A model generated the notes under the pieces. It did not search any database and had not been told where the DNA came from. It saw only the letters and a list, made by a program, of their open reading frames with translations. Made by a program: the position numbers and the translations under genes. A stretch of 15,607 bases of DNA, taken from contig JAOZST010000080.1 of assembly GCA_029939535.1 (NCBI GenBank), positions 1-15,607 on the forward strand. Direction: 5' to 3'. Positions 7,607 through 14,148 of this stretch are shown in pieces (within the stretch, counting starts at the first letter, position 1; each line of letters starts with the position of its first letter). This DNA comes from NBML01 sp029939535. GTDB lineage: Bacteria; Desulfobacterota; Desulfobacteria; Desulfobacterales; Desulfobacteraceae.

Positions 7607-7996
7607 TCAGGTTTTGTTTTTTAAATCGATTTTCTGCATTTCAAGGACATATTTGTGAATTATTTCATACTCTTCAATTGTCAGGTTTTCAAAAATGCAG
7701 TGGCAGACGTCATTTTTTGTGATGTTTAAGATTCTGACCAGGGTTGGAAACCTGGGATCTCCATTGAAATTTGGAATGTCAAGAAAGAGATTTATCTTGT
7801 CTGCTTCATATTGTTTAAACCCATTATTTATAAAAGCCATGCCCCCGGCAGAGATATTAAGAATTTTAACGGGTTTTTGTTTAAAGACCATGGAAAGAGA
7901 CCTATCCTCTGTAAAAACATAGCGAAAGGTTTCCCTCTGGTCGTTTGTATTCATGGGTTCAATGGATTCAACTTTTATTTTTTTTTTCCAGAACAA
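7607..7996 (-). CDS. PilZ-domain protein (probable c-di-GMP effector)
   Basis: A 129-residue single-domain protein. It shows both halves of the PilZ c-di-GMP site: RxxxR as RETFR (21-25) and [D/N]xSxxG as NISAGG (47-52). Beta-rich segments typical of the PilZ barrel (VKILNISAGGMAFIN and the following strands) continue, ending in a charged helix. No second domain such as YcgR-N is visible. Its start lies 29 nt inside the 3' end of motB in another frame, so translation is coupled to the stator gene. The link suggests a c-di-GMP-dependent brake or stator regulator, as known for YcgR, though that role is inferred from context only. Confidence 0.85.
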   Translation of the reverse strand: MFWKKKIKVESIEPMNTNDQRETFRYVFTEDRSLSMVFKQKPVKILNISAGGMAFINNGFKQYEADKINLFLDIPNFNGDPRFPTLVRILNITKNDVCHCIFENLTIEEYEIIHKYVLEMQKIDLKNKT

Positions 7997-8699
7997 ATTC
8001 TACCCTCCTGTTCCTGGCCTTGTTTTCATCTGTGGTATTGGGAACCAGGGGCATGATATCACCATAGCCGGTTGCTGTTAAACGCTGGGGCTTTATTCCC
8101 CTGGATATGAGATATTTTAATACAGTTGTTGCCCGTATGGCAGATAATTCCCAATTTGAGGGAAATGTTATAGTTGAAATGGGAATATTATCAGTATGAC
8201 CTTTGATATTGATATTGTAGTCCAGAAAATCATTAAAAATTTGAATCATACGGTCAAAAACAGGCAGGGAATCAGGATTCAATACAGCAGAACCGGAGCT
8301 GAACAGAGCTTCACCAGATACAGTGATTATAACCTTCCCGTCTTTTAACTGGGTGGCGATGTTTTTGTCCTGGTCCAGTTGCCTGACAAACCGGTCAATG
8401 GCCTTAACCATTGTGGTTTCCCTTGATCTGAGACCTGTTATGTCTTCAATGGTGATTTTTCTGTCCAGGGCACCGGATTCATCAAAAATTTCCATTACTC
8501 CTATAAGTTCCTGGTTTTCTGTGAGCTGGATTCTAATGGACTCAACCCTTGACATGTATTTTTCCTTTTCAAAAAAAGCAAGGGAGTACAGCAGGACAAA
8601 AAAGACCAGCAAAAGAGTCATCAGATCAGCATAGGTTATCAGCCATGTGGCATCATCGTCATAGGTGATAAATGAGCTGTTATAGGATGTGTCTTTCAT
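7968..8699 (-). CDS. motB: Flagellar motor stator protein MotB
   Basis: A 243-residue stator B subunit. A short cytoplasmic N-terminus precedes one membrane helix at about 18-42 (WLITYADLMTLLLVFFVLLY) with the ion-binding Asp25 in the invariant YADLM motif. A periplasmic linker follows, then a C-terminal OmpA-like peptidoglycan-binding domain (about 125-240) with IKGHTDN, NWELSAIRA and ARNRRVEF. The length is slightly under the E. coli protein (308) but normal for short MotB/PomB forms. It begins 3 nt after the motA stop and overlaps the PilZ gene by 29 nt. No clear ribosome binding site is seen, so coupling to motA translation is likely. Whether protons or sodium drive it cannot be read with certainty. 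Confidence 0.93.
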   Translation of the reverse strand: MKDTSYNSSFITYDDDATWLITYADLMTLLLVFFVLLYSLAFFEKEKYMSRVESIRIQLTENQELIGVMEIFDESGALDRKITIEDITGLRSRETTMVKAIDRFVRQLDQDKNIATQLKDGKVIITVSGEALFSSGSAVLNPDSLPVFDRMIQIFNDFLDYNINIKGHTDNIPISTITFPSNWELSAIRATTVLKYLISRGIKPQRLTATGYGDIMPLVPNTTDENKARNRRVEFVLEKKNKS

Positions 8700-8702
8700 G
8701 GG

Positions 8703-9476
8703 TCAGGATTTAATATCCATTTTGTCAAACGGGGTACGAAGCCTGGAAGAAATAAAGCTGGATAGTTTTTCATAGATGATCATTGGGTTATTGTTGTTGA
8801 TAATGGATATGGCGCCTTCCCTGATTATTTCAAGGTGAATGATCTCAATAACAGTCCTGGACCGGAGCTTGCCTGCAATGGGTAGAAAAAACAGGGTGGA
8901 TAAAAGGGACCCGTAAAAAGTGGTCAGCAATGCCGTGGCCATGGCAGGACCGATATTGGCAGGGTCCTGGAGTTTGCTGAGCATCTGGACAAGACCGATC
9001 AAGGTTCCCAGCATTCCAAAGGCAGGTGCATATATCCCCATTTTTCGGAATACATCCTGCACAATAAAATGACGCATCTGAAGGGATTGAATCTCAGTGG
9101 TAAGGGCGGCCCGCATAACCTCTTCCGAGGATCCGTCTGCCAGAAGACCGCATGCTTTTTTTAAAAACAGAGATTTTGTCTTGATGCTGGATAGATGTAA
9201 AAGACCCTGGCGGCGGCTGATGCGGCTGAGGCGTATCATGGTGGCAACGGCTTCATTGGGGTCTTCCTTTTCCTTGGAAAAAACAAAGTAGGCTGCATTA
9301 AAGGCTGCAAATACATCCCGGAACTGGAAGGTGATTAATGTGGTGGCAATGGTCCCTCCAAAAACGATCATCAAACCGGGGATGTTGATGAAATTATAAA
9401 GTTCTCCCCCAAGAAAAATAGCAGAAATGATTAATGAAAGACCGGAAATAATACCAATGAAAGATGCAATATCCAT
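8703..9476 (-). CDS. motA: Flagellar motor stator protein MotA
   Basis: A 257-residue MotA/PomA family protein. Two N-terminal helices (about 4-23 and 30-49, including NIPGLMIVFGGTIATTLI) are followed by a cytoplasmic region with the charged torque-generating segment. Two C-terminal helices follow, with APAFGMLGTLIGLVQML (about 150-166) and TALLTTFYGSLLSTLFFLPIA (about 181-201) carrying the conserved Pro and Thr residues of the ion channel. It forms the A5B2 stator with MotB next door. It is the first gene of the five-gene leftward run, and its promoter should lie in 9477-9700. The ribosome site is weak (AAGTGA about 5 nt from the ATG). Confidence 0.93.
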   Translation of the reverse strand: MDIASFIGIISGLSLIISAIFLGGELYNFINIPGLMIVFGGTIATTLITFQFRDVFAAFNAAYFVFSKEKEDPNEAVATMIRLSRISRRQGLLHLSSIKTKSLFLKKACGLLADGSSEEVMRAALTTEIQSLQMRHFIVQDVFRKMGIYAPAFGMLGTLIGLVQMLSKLQDPANIGPAMATALLTTFYGSLLSTLFFLPIAGKLRSRTVIEIIHLEIIREGAISIINNNNPMIIYEKLSSFISSRLRTPFDKMDIKS

Positions 9477-9699
9477 TATAAGTCACTTTTGAAAAATTAA
9501 ATTTACAAACACCAATGGGTTAATTGTTCTATGGCTTGTTTTGGCTCCATGCTATTATATTCCGTATCCCGGGTCAAGATTTTCCCTGTTCCCTCTTAAA
9601 AAATAATTATGCTAAAGGGTAATTTGACTTTATTCCAGATTTAATTACTTTCTGGAATGCCAAATATTATATGTTTCCGATGAAGATCCTTCTTTTGTG

Positions 9700-9728
9700 T
9701 TGACGTGCTTGATTGCATATTTTAGTAT
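9700..9728 (+). promoter_or_regulatory. Promoter of the toxin-antitoxin operon
   Basis: A -35 TTGACG (9700-9705, five of six) and a -10 TAGTAT (9723-9728, four of six) are separated by exactly 17 bp. The ATG of the antitoxin is 45 nt beyond the -10. Confidence 0.55.
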
Positions 9729-9755
9729 GTAGTTAAATACATTCTTAAACATGTA
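9727..9755. promoter_or_regulatory. Candidate antitoxin autoregulatory operator
   Basis: An inverted repeat ATGTA (9727-9731), 6-nt spacer, TACAT (9738-9742) overlaps the -10 and the expected start site. A third related element, ACATGTA, lies at 9749-9755. Phd/YefM-type antitoxins repress their own promoters by binding such short palindromes here. Functional assignment is inferred from position. Confidence 0.4.
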
Positions 9756-9772
9756 AAAATTAAGAGGTAACT

Positions 9773-10072
9773 ATGACAGGATATACAAGAGACGAATTGA
9801 TGAGTGCAAGTAAAGTTGTGCGAAATTTCAGCTCCATTCTTGACAGCATTAAAAATAAAGAAAAAGCTAAGATTGCTGTTATGAGAAAAAATAAACTGGA
9901 AGCAATAATATTATCCATAGATGAATATGAAAGAATTCATGAAATTATAGATCTTTTTGATCATCTTCAAATTTATAAAACAGTTGAACAAAGAAAAATT
10001 ATTCCCTTGGAAGAGTATATTGATTTTGAACAAATTCTGGCAGATCAGGGTTTAAATTACGATGAAATATAA
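9773..10072 (+). CDS. Type II antitoxin, Phd/YefM family
   Basis: A 99-residue protein with the Phd/YefM N-terminal fold: SASKVVRNFSSILDSIKNKE (11-30, the DNA-binding dimer part), then a basic strand IAVMRKNKLEAIILSIDEYERI (34-55), where KLEAIIL-DEYE is the usual family pattern. The C-terminal tail is acidic (LADQGLNYDEI), as expected for the toxin-wrapping part. AGAGG stands 7-11 nt before the ATG. The last 11 nt overlap the toxin gene. It should neutralise the toxin and repress the operon through the palindrome at the promoter. Confidence 0.87.
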   Translation: MTGYTRDELMSASKVVRNFSSILDSIKNKEKAKIAVMRKNKLEAIILSIDEYERIHEIIDLFDHLQIYKTVEQRKIIPLEEYIDFEQILADQGLNYDEI

Positions 10073-10361
10073 AATCCTTTTCCACCCCCAGGCAGCCAGG
10101 GAAGTGGAAAAACTTGATAATCGTGTAAAACTCCTGGTTTTTAAACAAATCAAAAAGCTGTCATTGACACCCGGCCTTGGCCATGAACTTGGAAACAAAC
10201 AGGGTTTTGACTTATCAGGATACAGAAAAATTTATGCCGACAAGAAGAAATTAAGAATTATATACAAATTTGCTGATGAAACAATTTTTGTGCAGATTAT
10301 TGCTGTGGGAAAACGAGAAAGCATGGAAGTATATAAAAAAGCTGCAAAGAGAAGAGAATAA
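10062..10361 (+). CDS. Type II toxin, RelE/ParE superfamily
   Basis: A 99-residue basic protein. YKILFHPQAAREVEKLD (3-19) is the typical RelE/ParE first strand and helix; GYRKIYADKKKLRIIYKF (53-70) carries the basic strand with Arg55, Lys56 and Arg65; the C-terminus VGKRESMEVYKKAAKR has Arg85 and Tyr91 in RelE-like catalytic positions. RelE relatives cleave mRNA on the ribosome, while ParE relatives poison gyrase; the residues point more to RelE-type, but this is not certain. Its start overlaps the antitoxin by 11 nt, giving coupled translation. Confidence 0.87.
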   Translation: MKYKILFHPQAAREVEKLDNRVKLLVFKQIKKLSLTPGLGHELGNKQGFDLSGYRKIYADKKKLRIIYKFADETIFVQIIAVGKRESMEVYKKAAKRRE

Positions 10362-10681
10362 TTCCGCGATTGAATTGACCAAAATACCAAATGTGTTTCC
10401 TGTTTTTTGCTCATTCCGTTTGATTTTTTATTATCACATACCTTCTAATAGGAAAAATCAAGAGGAAAGTAACCTATTGCACTTCAAACTAAATCTGTGA
10501 TAATTTATCATAAAGCTGCTTCTCTGGTTCAGTTATTTTTTTTGTTGTGATTAAAACTATAGTAACAGACCATTGACAGTCAAAGCTCCGGCAAGCATTG
10601 CAGGTTGTATGGATAGAAAGACTTGGCCGGGTGTTACCAAATCTTCAATTCTATGATGCCCTGTAAAATAATGGAGAATAA
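10362..10681. other. 320-bp intergenic region, right part possibly a gene remnant
   Basis: The left part to about 10555 is AT-rich with no gene, RNA or terminator that I recognise. From about 10557 to 10655 base composition rises toward coding level and one frame (start at about 10574) gives QSKLRQALQVVWIERLGR followed by VLPNLQFYDAL and a stop, without a start codon. It could be the decayed 3' end of a lost gene upstream of the binding-protein gene. A GGAG at 10672-10675 serves the next gene. Confidence 0.35.
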
Positions 10682-12559
10682 ATGCGCATAATACAATGTT
10701 TTTACTTTGCAGCTGTTCTGGCTTTGATCTGCTGTTTTGGGTGCGACAGACCTGAAAACAAGGAATTTTCTGGAGCAGATCCTGCACCCCTGAACAAGGT
10801 TGAAAAAGAAGTCAGATCCTATGAGCCATTGCCGGATAACATCCATTGGCTGACCAATGAAACTGATCCTGTATTTTCTTCTCCCAGGGCACGGAAAGGC
10901 GGTACTCTTCATGCAGCCCTCATAAGTTTTCCCATGACCTTTCGCGTGGTTGGGCCTGATTCAAATGGATCATTTCGAAGTGCCATCCTGGATAATCAGC
11001 TTTCTTTGATTAATATCCATCCCAATTCCGGAAATATTATACCTGAACTTGCCAGTCACTGGGCTTTTGGGGATGATAAAAAAACCATGTATTTTAAACT
11101 TGATCCCCAGGCAAAATGGTCTGACGGAAATCCGGTCACAGCCTGGGATTATGTTTATACCCTGAAATTCATGCGGTCTGAGCACATTATTGCACCCTGG
11201 TACAATGATTATTATTCCAAAGAGATTGAATCTGTTGAGGTGTATGATGATTATACAATTGGGGTAAGAAGTACCAAGGCCGTACCGGATCTATATTTAA
11301 AACTGGGTATTTCTCCAATTCCTGAACACTATTTTAAAAAGCTGAACAATGAATTTATTCAGACCTATAACTGGGCCATTGTCCCAAATACCGGTGCATA
11401 CCAGATCCATGAATTTAAAAAAGGAAGGTTTATCAAGTTTAAACGGAAACAGGACTGGTGGGCCAGGGACAAAAAATATTTTAAAAACCGGTTTAATGTG
11501 GATTATGTCCTTTACACGGTGATCAGGGATTTTAATCTCCAATGGGAGCATTTTAAAAAGGGCCGTATTGATGCCTTCGGCCTGACCCTGCCCAAGTACT
11601 GGCATGATAAAACCAAAACCCGGGTGTTTGAAAACGGATATGTAAACCGGATCTGGTTTTTTAATGACCTTCAAAGGCCTTCTCTTGGCATGTGGCTGAA
11701 CCAGGATAAGGAAATTTTCAGGCAAAAGGAGTTGCGCCATGCATTTGCCCATGCAATGAACATTGAAAAAGTCATTGAAAAGGTGTTGAGAGGTGATTAT
11801 TTCAGACTTTCCCAGGCTTTTTTCGGATATGGGAAATACACAGATTACACCATAATCCCAAGGAAATATGATATTGGAAAGGTGGAATCCATCATGGAAG
11901 GGAAGGGCTGGACCCGGGGAAACGATGGCATCTGGCAAAAAGATGGACAAAAATTTTCAGTCAAAGTAACCTACGGGTTTGATGAATATATGCCCCAGCT
12001 GGTTGTCCTTAAGGAAGATGCCCTGAAGGCCGGTATTGAACTTAGCTTGGAAAAGCTGGACTCCACAGCCATGTTCAAGAAATTCCTTGAAAAAAAACAT
12101 GATGTGGCCTGGATGGGCTGGAGCACGAATCTAAGACCTTCCTACTGGCAGGGCTGGCATTCGGACAATGCCCATAAACCCCAGACCAATAATATTACCA
12201 ATACAGATAATCCAGAACTGGATGCCTTGATTGACAAGTACAGGGCCAGCCTAGATGAACAGGAACGTATTGGTCTGTCCCTGGTGATCCAGAATAAAAT
12301 CCATGAAATCGGTGCCTATGTACCCACTTTTATGGTGCCCTATGTTCGGACGGGATATTGGCGATGGCTTCAGCTGCCTGAATTCCACGGCACTAAAATG
12401 TCTGAAAGTCTTTTTGATCCCTTTTCTTCCAATGTGGGAGGGCTTTTCTGGATTGATACCACTATTCGTGAACAAACCCTTGAATCAATGAAAAAAGGGA
12501 TAAAATTTGAACCAGGTGTTGTTATTGATGAACAGTTTAAAGTGAGAGCAAATGGTTAA
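10682..12559 (+). CDS. Peptide/oligopeptide ABC transporter substrate-binding lipoprotein (YejA/OppA-like)
   Basis: A 625-residue family 5 solute-binding protein. The N-terminus has a basic MR, a hydrophobic stretch (3-20) and Cys21 in CFGC followed by Asp22, a loose lipobox, so a membrane-anchored periplasmic lipoprotein is likely. The body matches the SBP_bac_5 fold: KGGTLHAAL, YMFKLDPQAKWSDGNPVTAWDYVYTL-like region (about 138-162), NTGAYQIHEFKKGRFIKFKR, LRHAFAHAMN, and NNITNTDNPELDALIDKY near the C-terminus. Length and the PVTAWD / PKYWHD pattern point to the YejA branch (about 600 residues) rather than the shorter DppA/OppA. GGAG is 6 nt before the ATG. The gene runs straight into an ATPase gene without any permease. 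The ligand, probably a peptide, is not known. Confidence 0.87.
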   Translation: MRIIQCFYFAAVLALICCFGCDRPENKEFSGADPAPLNKVEKEVRSYEPLPDNIHWLTNETDPVFSSPRARKGGTLHAALISFPMTFRVVGPDSNGSFRSAILDNQLSLINIHPNSGNIIPELASHWAFGDDKKTMYFKLDPQAKWSDGNPVTAWDYVYTLKFMRSEHIIAPWYNDYYSKEIESVEVYDDYTIGVRSTKAVPDLYLKLGISPIPEHYFKKLNNEFIQTYNWAIVPNTGAYQIHEFKKGRFIKFKRKQDWWARDKKYFKNRFNVDYVLYTVIRDFNLQWEHFKKGRIDAFGLTLPKYWHDKTKTRVFENGYVNRIWFFNDLQRPSLGMWLNQDKEIFRQKELRHAFAHAMNIEKVIEKVLRGDYFRLSQAFFGYGKYTDYTIIPRKYDIGKVESIMEGKGWTRGNDGIWQKDGQKFSVKVTYGFDEYMPQLVVLKEDALKAGIELSLEKLDSTAMFKKFLEKKHDVAWMGWSTNLRPSYWQGWHSDNAHKPQTNNITNTDNPELDALIDKYRASLDEQERIGLSLVIQNKIHEIGAYVPTFMVPYVRTGYWRWLQLPEFHGTKMSESLFDPFSSNVGGLFWIDTTIREQTLESMKKGIKFEPGVVIDEQFKVRANG

Positions 12560-12574
12560 AGTGAGAGCAAATGG
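12537..12574 (+). repeat. Perfect 19-bp tandem duplication at the SBP/ATPase gene junction
   Basis: The 19-base unit TTAAAGTGAGAGCAAATGG stands at 12537-12555 and again, identical, at 12556-12574. The first copy encodes the last codons of the binding protein (KVRANG); the second brings the GTGAGAG ribosome-site-like stretch and the ATG of the ATPase. With one copy the first protein would read on through GYNKAK to a TAA and overlap the ATPase start; the duplication shortens it and puts 11 nt between the genes. Confidence 0.95.
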
Positions 12575-13605
12575 ATATAACAAAGCAAAATAATAAAACC
12601 ACGGCAATTGATACAGGGATCAAATTGAATAAAAAAAAAATATTGGCAGTGGAAAACCTTGTGGTGGCATTTGATACTGATAAGGGAAGTGTCCATGCTG
12701 TGGATGACATAAGTTTCACCCTTGAGCAGGGCAGCATCCTTGGAATTGCCGGGGAATCCGGCTGTGGAAAAACAGTCACGGCCCTGAGCATGATGAGGTT
12801 GCTGCCCAAGCCTGTATCGCGAATAGTCAATGGGAAAATCTGGTTCAAGGATAGGAATATCCTTGAACTTTCCCTGGAAAAAATGTCGGGGGTCCGGGGG
12901 AAAAAAATCTCAATGATATTCCAGGAGCCCATGACTGCATTGAACCCGGTTCATGGCGTGGGCAGACAGTTGGTGGAAATTTATCAGCTTCATTTTCCCG
13001 GCATGGCCCTTGCAAAAATGAGGGAGTCTGCTATTCAAATGCTGGAAAAAGTAGGGATTCCAGATCCTGAACAGGTTATGAAAAAATATCCCCACCAGCT
13101 TTCCGGGGGTATGCGGCAGAGGGTTATGATTGCCATGGCCCTTGCCTGTGAACCTGATATTCTCATCGCAGATGAACCAACAACTGCACTGGATGTAACT
13201 GTCCAGGCACAGATTCTTGATCTGATCAGGAGCCTTCAATCCCAGACCCAAATGGCAGTCCTTCTTATCACCCATGATCTGGGAGTTATTGCTGAGAATT
13301 GTGATAAAGTGGTAGTAATGTATGCAGGTCGAATTGCCGAGACAGGGGATGTGGGTTCTTTATTTAAAAACCCTCTGCATCCCTATACAAAGGGCTTATT
13401 AACCTCTATTCCTTCCCGGGCGAAAATTGCGAAAAATATTTTGCCCACCATAAAGGGGAGCGTGCCTTCTCTGCTGAACATGCCAAAAGGATGTAGATTT
13501 GCAGATCGCTGCCCTCTGGCCGAGGCGATTTGCAGGCAGGTTAACCCTTTGGAACGGTGTTTGGGCCAATATCGGACAGTGGCCTGTCATCTGGTTGAGA
13601 ACTAA
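12571..13605 (+). CDS. Oligopeptide/dipeptide ABC transporter ATPase (OppD/DppD-like)
   Basis: A 344-residue ABC ATPase. Walker A GESGCGKT (61-68), Q-loop Gln118, signature LSGGMRQR (177-184), Walker B ILIADE (197-202), D-loop ALD and H-loop His235 are all intact. The C-terminal oligopeptide-transporter domain (about 265-340) includes NPLHPYTKGLL and Cys308, Cys314, Cys321, Cys330 and Cys339; related DppD proteins hold a [4Fe-4S] cluster there. It lies 11 nt after the binding-protein gene and should power peptide uptake, but it lacks partners here: no permease (OppB/OppC type) and no second ATPase (OppF type). It either works with subunits encoded elsewhere or is what is left of a reduced operon. 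Confidence 0.92.
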   Translation: MDITKQNNKTTAIDTGIKLNKKKILAVENLVVAFDTDKGSVHAVDDISFTLEQGSILGIAGESGCGKTVTALSMMRLLPKPVSRIVNGKIWFKDRNILELSLEKMSGVRGKKISMIFQEPMTALNPVHGVGRQLVEIYQLHFPGMALAKMRESAIQMLEKVGIPDPEQVMKKYPHQLSGGMRQRVMIAMALACEPDILIADEPTTALDVTVQAQILDLIRSLQSQTQMAVLLITHDLGVIAENCDKVVVMYAGRIAETGDVGSLFKNPLHPYTKGLLTSIPSRAKIAKNILPTIKGSVPSLLNMPKGCRFADRCPLAEAICRQVNPLERCLGQYRTVACHLVEN

Positions 13606-13695
13606 ATTTTTATAAAAAATGCCTTTTTTTTAAAATAATACTTGATTTTTAGATAAAAGCGAATAATATACAGAAAAAGCCTGTGGGAGAGGGGT

Positions 13696-13725
13696 TTTTC
13701 AGTTTCGTTCTTTTCAGTTTCGTTC
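13696..13725 (+). repeat. Perfect 15-bp tandem duplication in the csp leader
   Basis: TTTTCAGTTTCGTTC stands at 13696-13710 and again at 13711-13725. It lies in the region expected to form the 5' untranslated leader of the cold-shock gene. In csp genes leaders often form temperature-responsive structures, but a simple slippage event is equally possible. Confidence 0.9.
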
Positions 13726-13808
13726 TAAAGGATAGACCCATTTGTTGAAGTGGCAGAACCTGAGGTTTGAAACTACTATTATTTACTTAAAGCAAGGAGA
13801 AGGTCACA

Positions 13809-14009
13809 ATGGCAAATGGGATAGTAAAATGGTTTAACGATTCAAAAGGTTATGGATTTATCGAGCAGGAAGACGGACCCGATGTTTTTGTTCACCATTC
13901 AGGCATAAATGCAACTGGTTTCAAATCCCTTAATGAAGGAGATAAGGTTACATTTGATGTTGAAGATGGACAGAAGGGGCCTGCTGCGGTTAACGTAAGT
14001 GTAGTATAG
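13809..14009 (+). CDS. Cold-shock protein (CspA family)
   Basis: A 66-residue single cold-shock domain protein, the normal length. RNP1 KGYGFIE (13-19) and RNP2 VFVHH (26-30) nucleic-acid-binding motifs are complete, as are MANGIVKWFND at the start and VTFDVEDGQKGPAAVNV at the end. It binds single-stranded RNA/DNA and acts as an RNA chaperone. AAGGAGAAGG lies 6 nt before the ATG, a strong ribosome site. A leader of roughly 130-150 nt is likely, with a possible promoter around 13642-13670 (weak match). An intrinsic terminator follows 20 nt after the stop. Csp paralogs are not always cold-induced, so thermal control is not claimed. Confidence 0.95.
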   Translation: MANGIVKWFNDSKGYGFIEQEDGPDVFVHHSGINATGFKSLNEGDKVTFDVEDGQKGPAAVNVSVV

Positions 14010-14029
14010 GTTTTTTTAAGAAGTATGTA

Positions 14030-14070
14030 AAAAAAGGTTTTTAGCACAAAATGTGTTAAAAACCTTTTTT
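14030..14070. terminator. Intrinsic, probably bidirectional terminator between csp and the oxidoreductase gene
   Basis: Bases 14030-14048 pair with 14052-14070 over 19 positions (one G-T), loop AAA. On the plus strand the 3' arm ends in CCTTTTTT; on the minus strand the arm also ends in a T run. It can serve csp and the leftward FAD oxidoreductase gene ending at 14149. Confidence 0.88.
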
Positions 14071-14085
14071 ATTAAAAACCAATTT

Positions 14086-14107
14086 TTCCAGTAATATTCC
14101 AGTAATA
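14086..14107. repeat. Perfect 11-bp tandem duplication
   Basis: TTCCAGTAATA stands at 14086-14096 and 14097-14107, between the terminator and the oxidoreductase stop. No function is evident. Confidence 0.85.
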
Positions 14108-14148
14108 CTATCGGATACCTGTGACCTTGATCTGTGATTTTTGATTTG

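Larger units (their letters stand above)
9477..9772. other. Divergent intergenic region between motA and the toxin-antitoxin operon
   Basis: About 296 bp without a gene. The right half holds the toxin-antitoxin promoter and operator. The left half should contain the motA promoter on the minus strand. A TATAAT stands at about 9559-9554 in that direction, but no -35 lies at the right distance, and I saw no sigma-28 or sigma-54 consensus. Confidence 0.5.

Noticed and set aside
9600..9680. Sigma-54 promoter for motA (a TTGGCAT on the minus strand near 9660)
   Set aside because: No GC element at the -12 distance.
10634..10912. Minus-strand frame antisense to the start of the binding-protein gene
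   Set aside because: Shadow of the real gene, with no family motif and no ribosome site.
12537..12932. Minus-strand frame of 131 codons opposite the ATPase N-terminus
   Set aside because: Antisense shadow of a clear ABC ATPase gene.
13606..13640. Terminator after the ATPase gene (AT-only hairpin around TTTTTATAAAAA)
   Set aside because: The stem has no GC pairs and is too weak to call.
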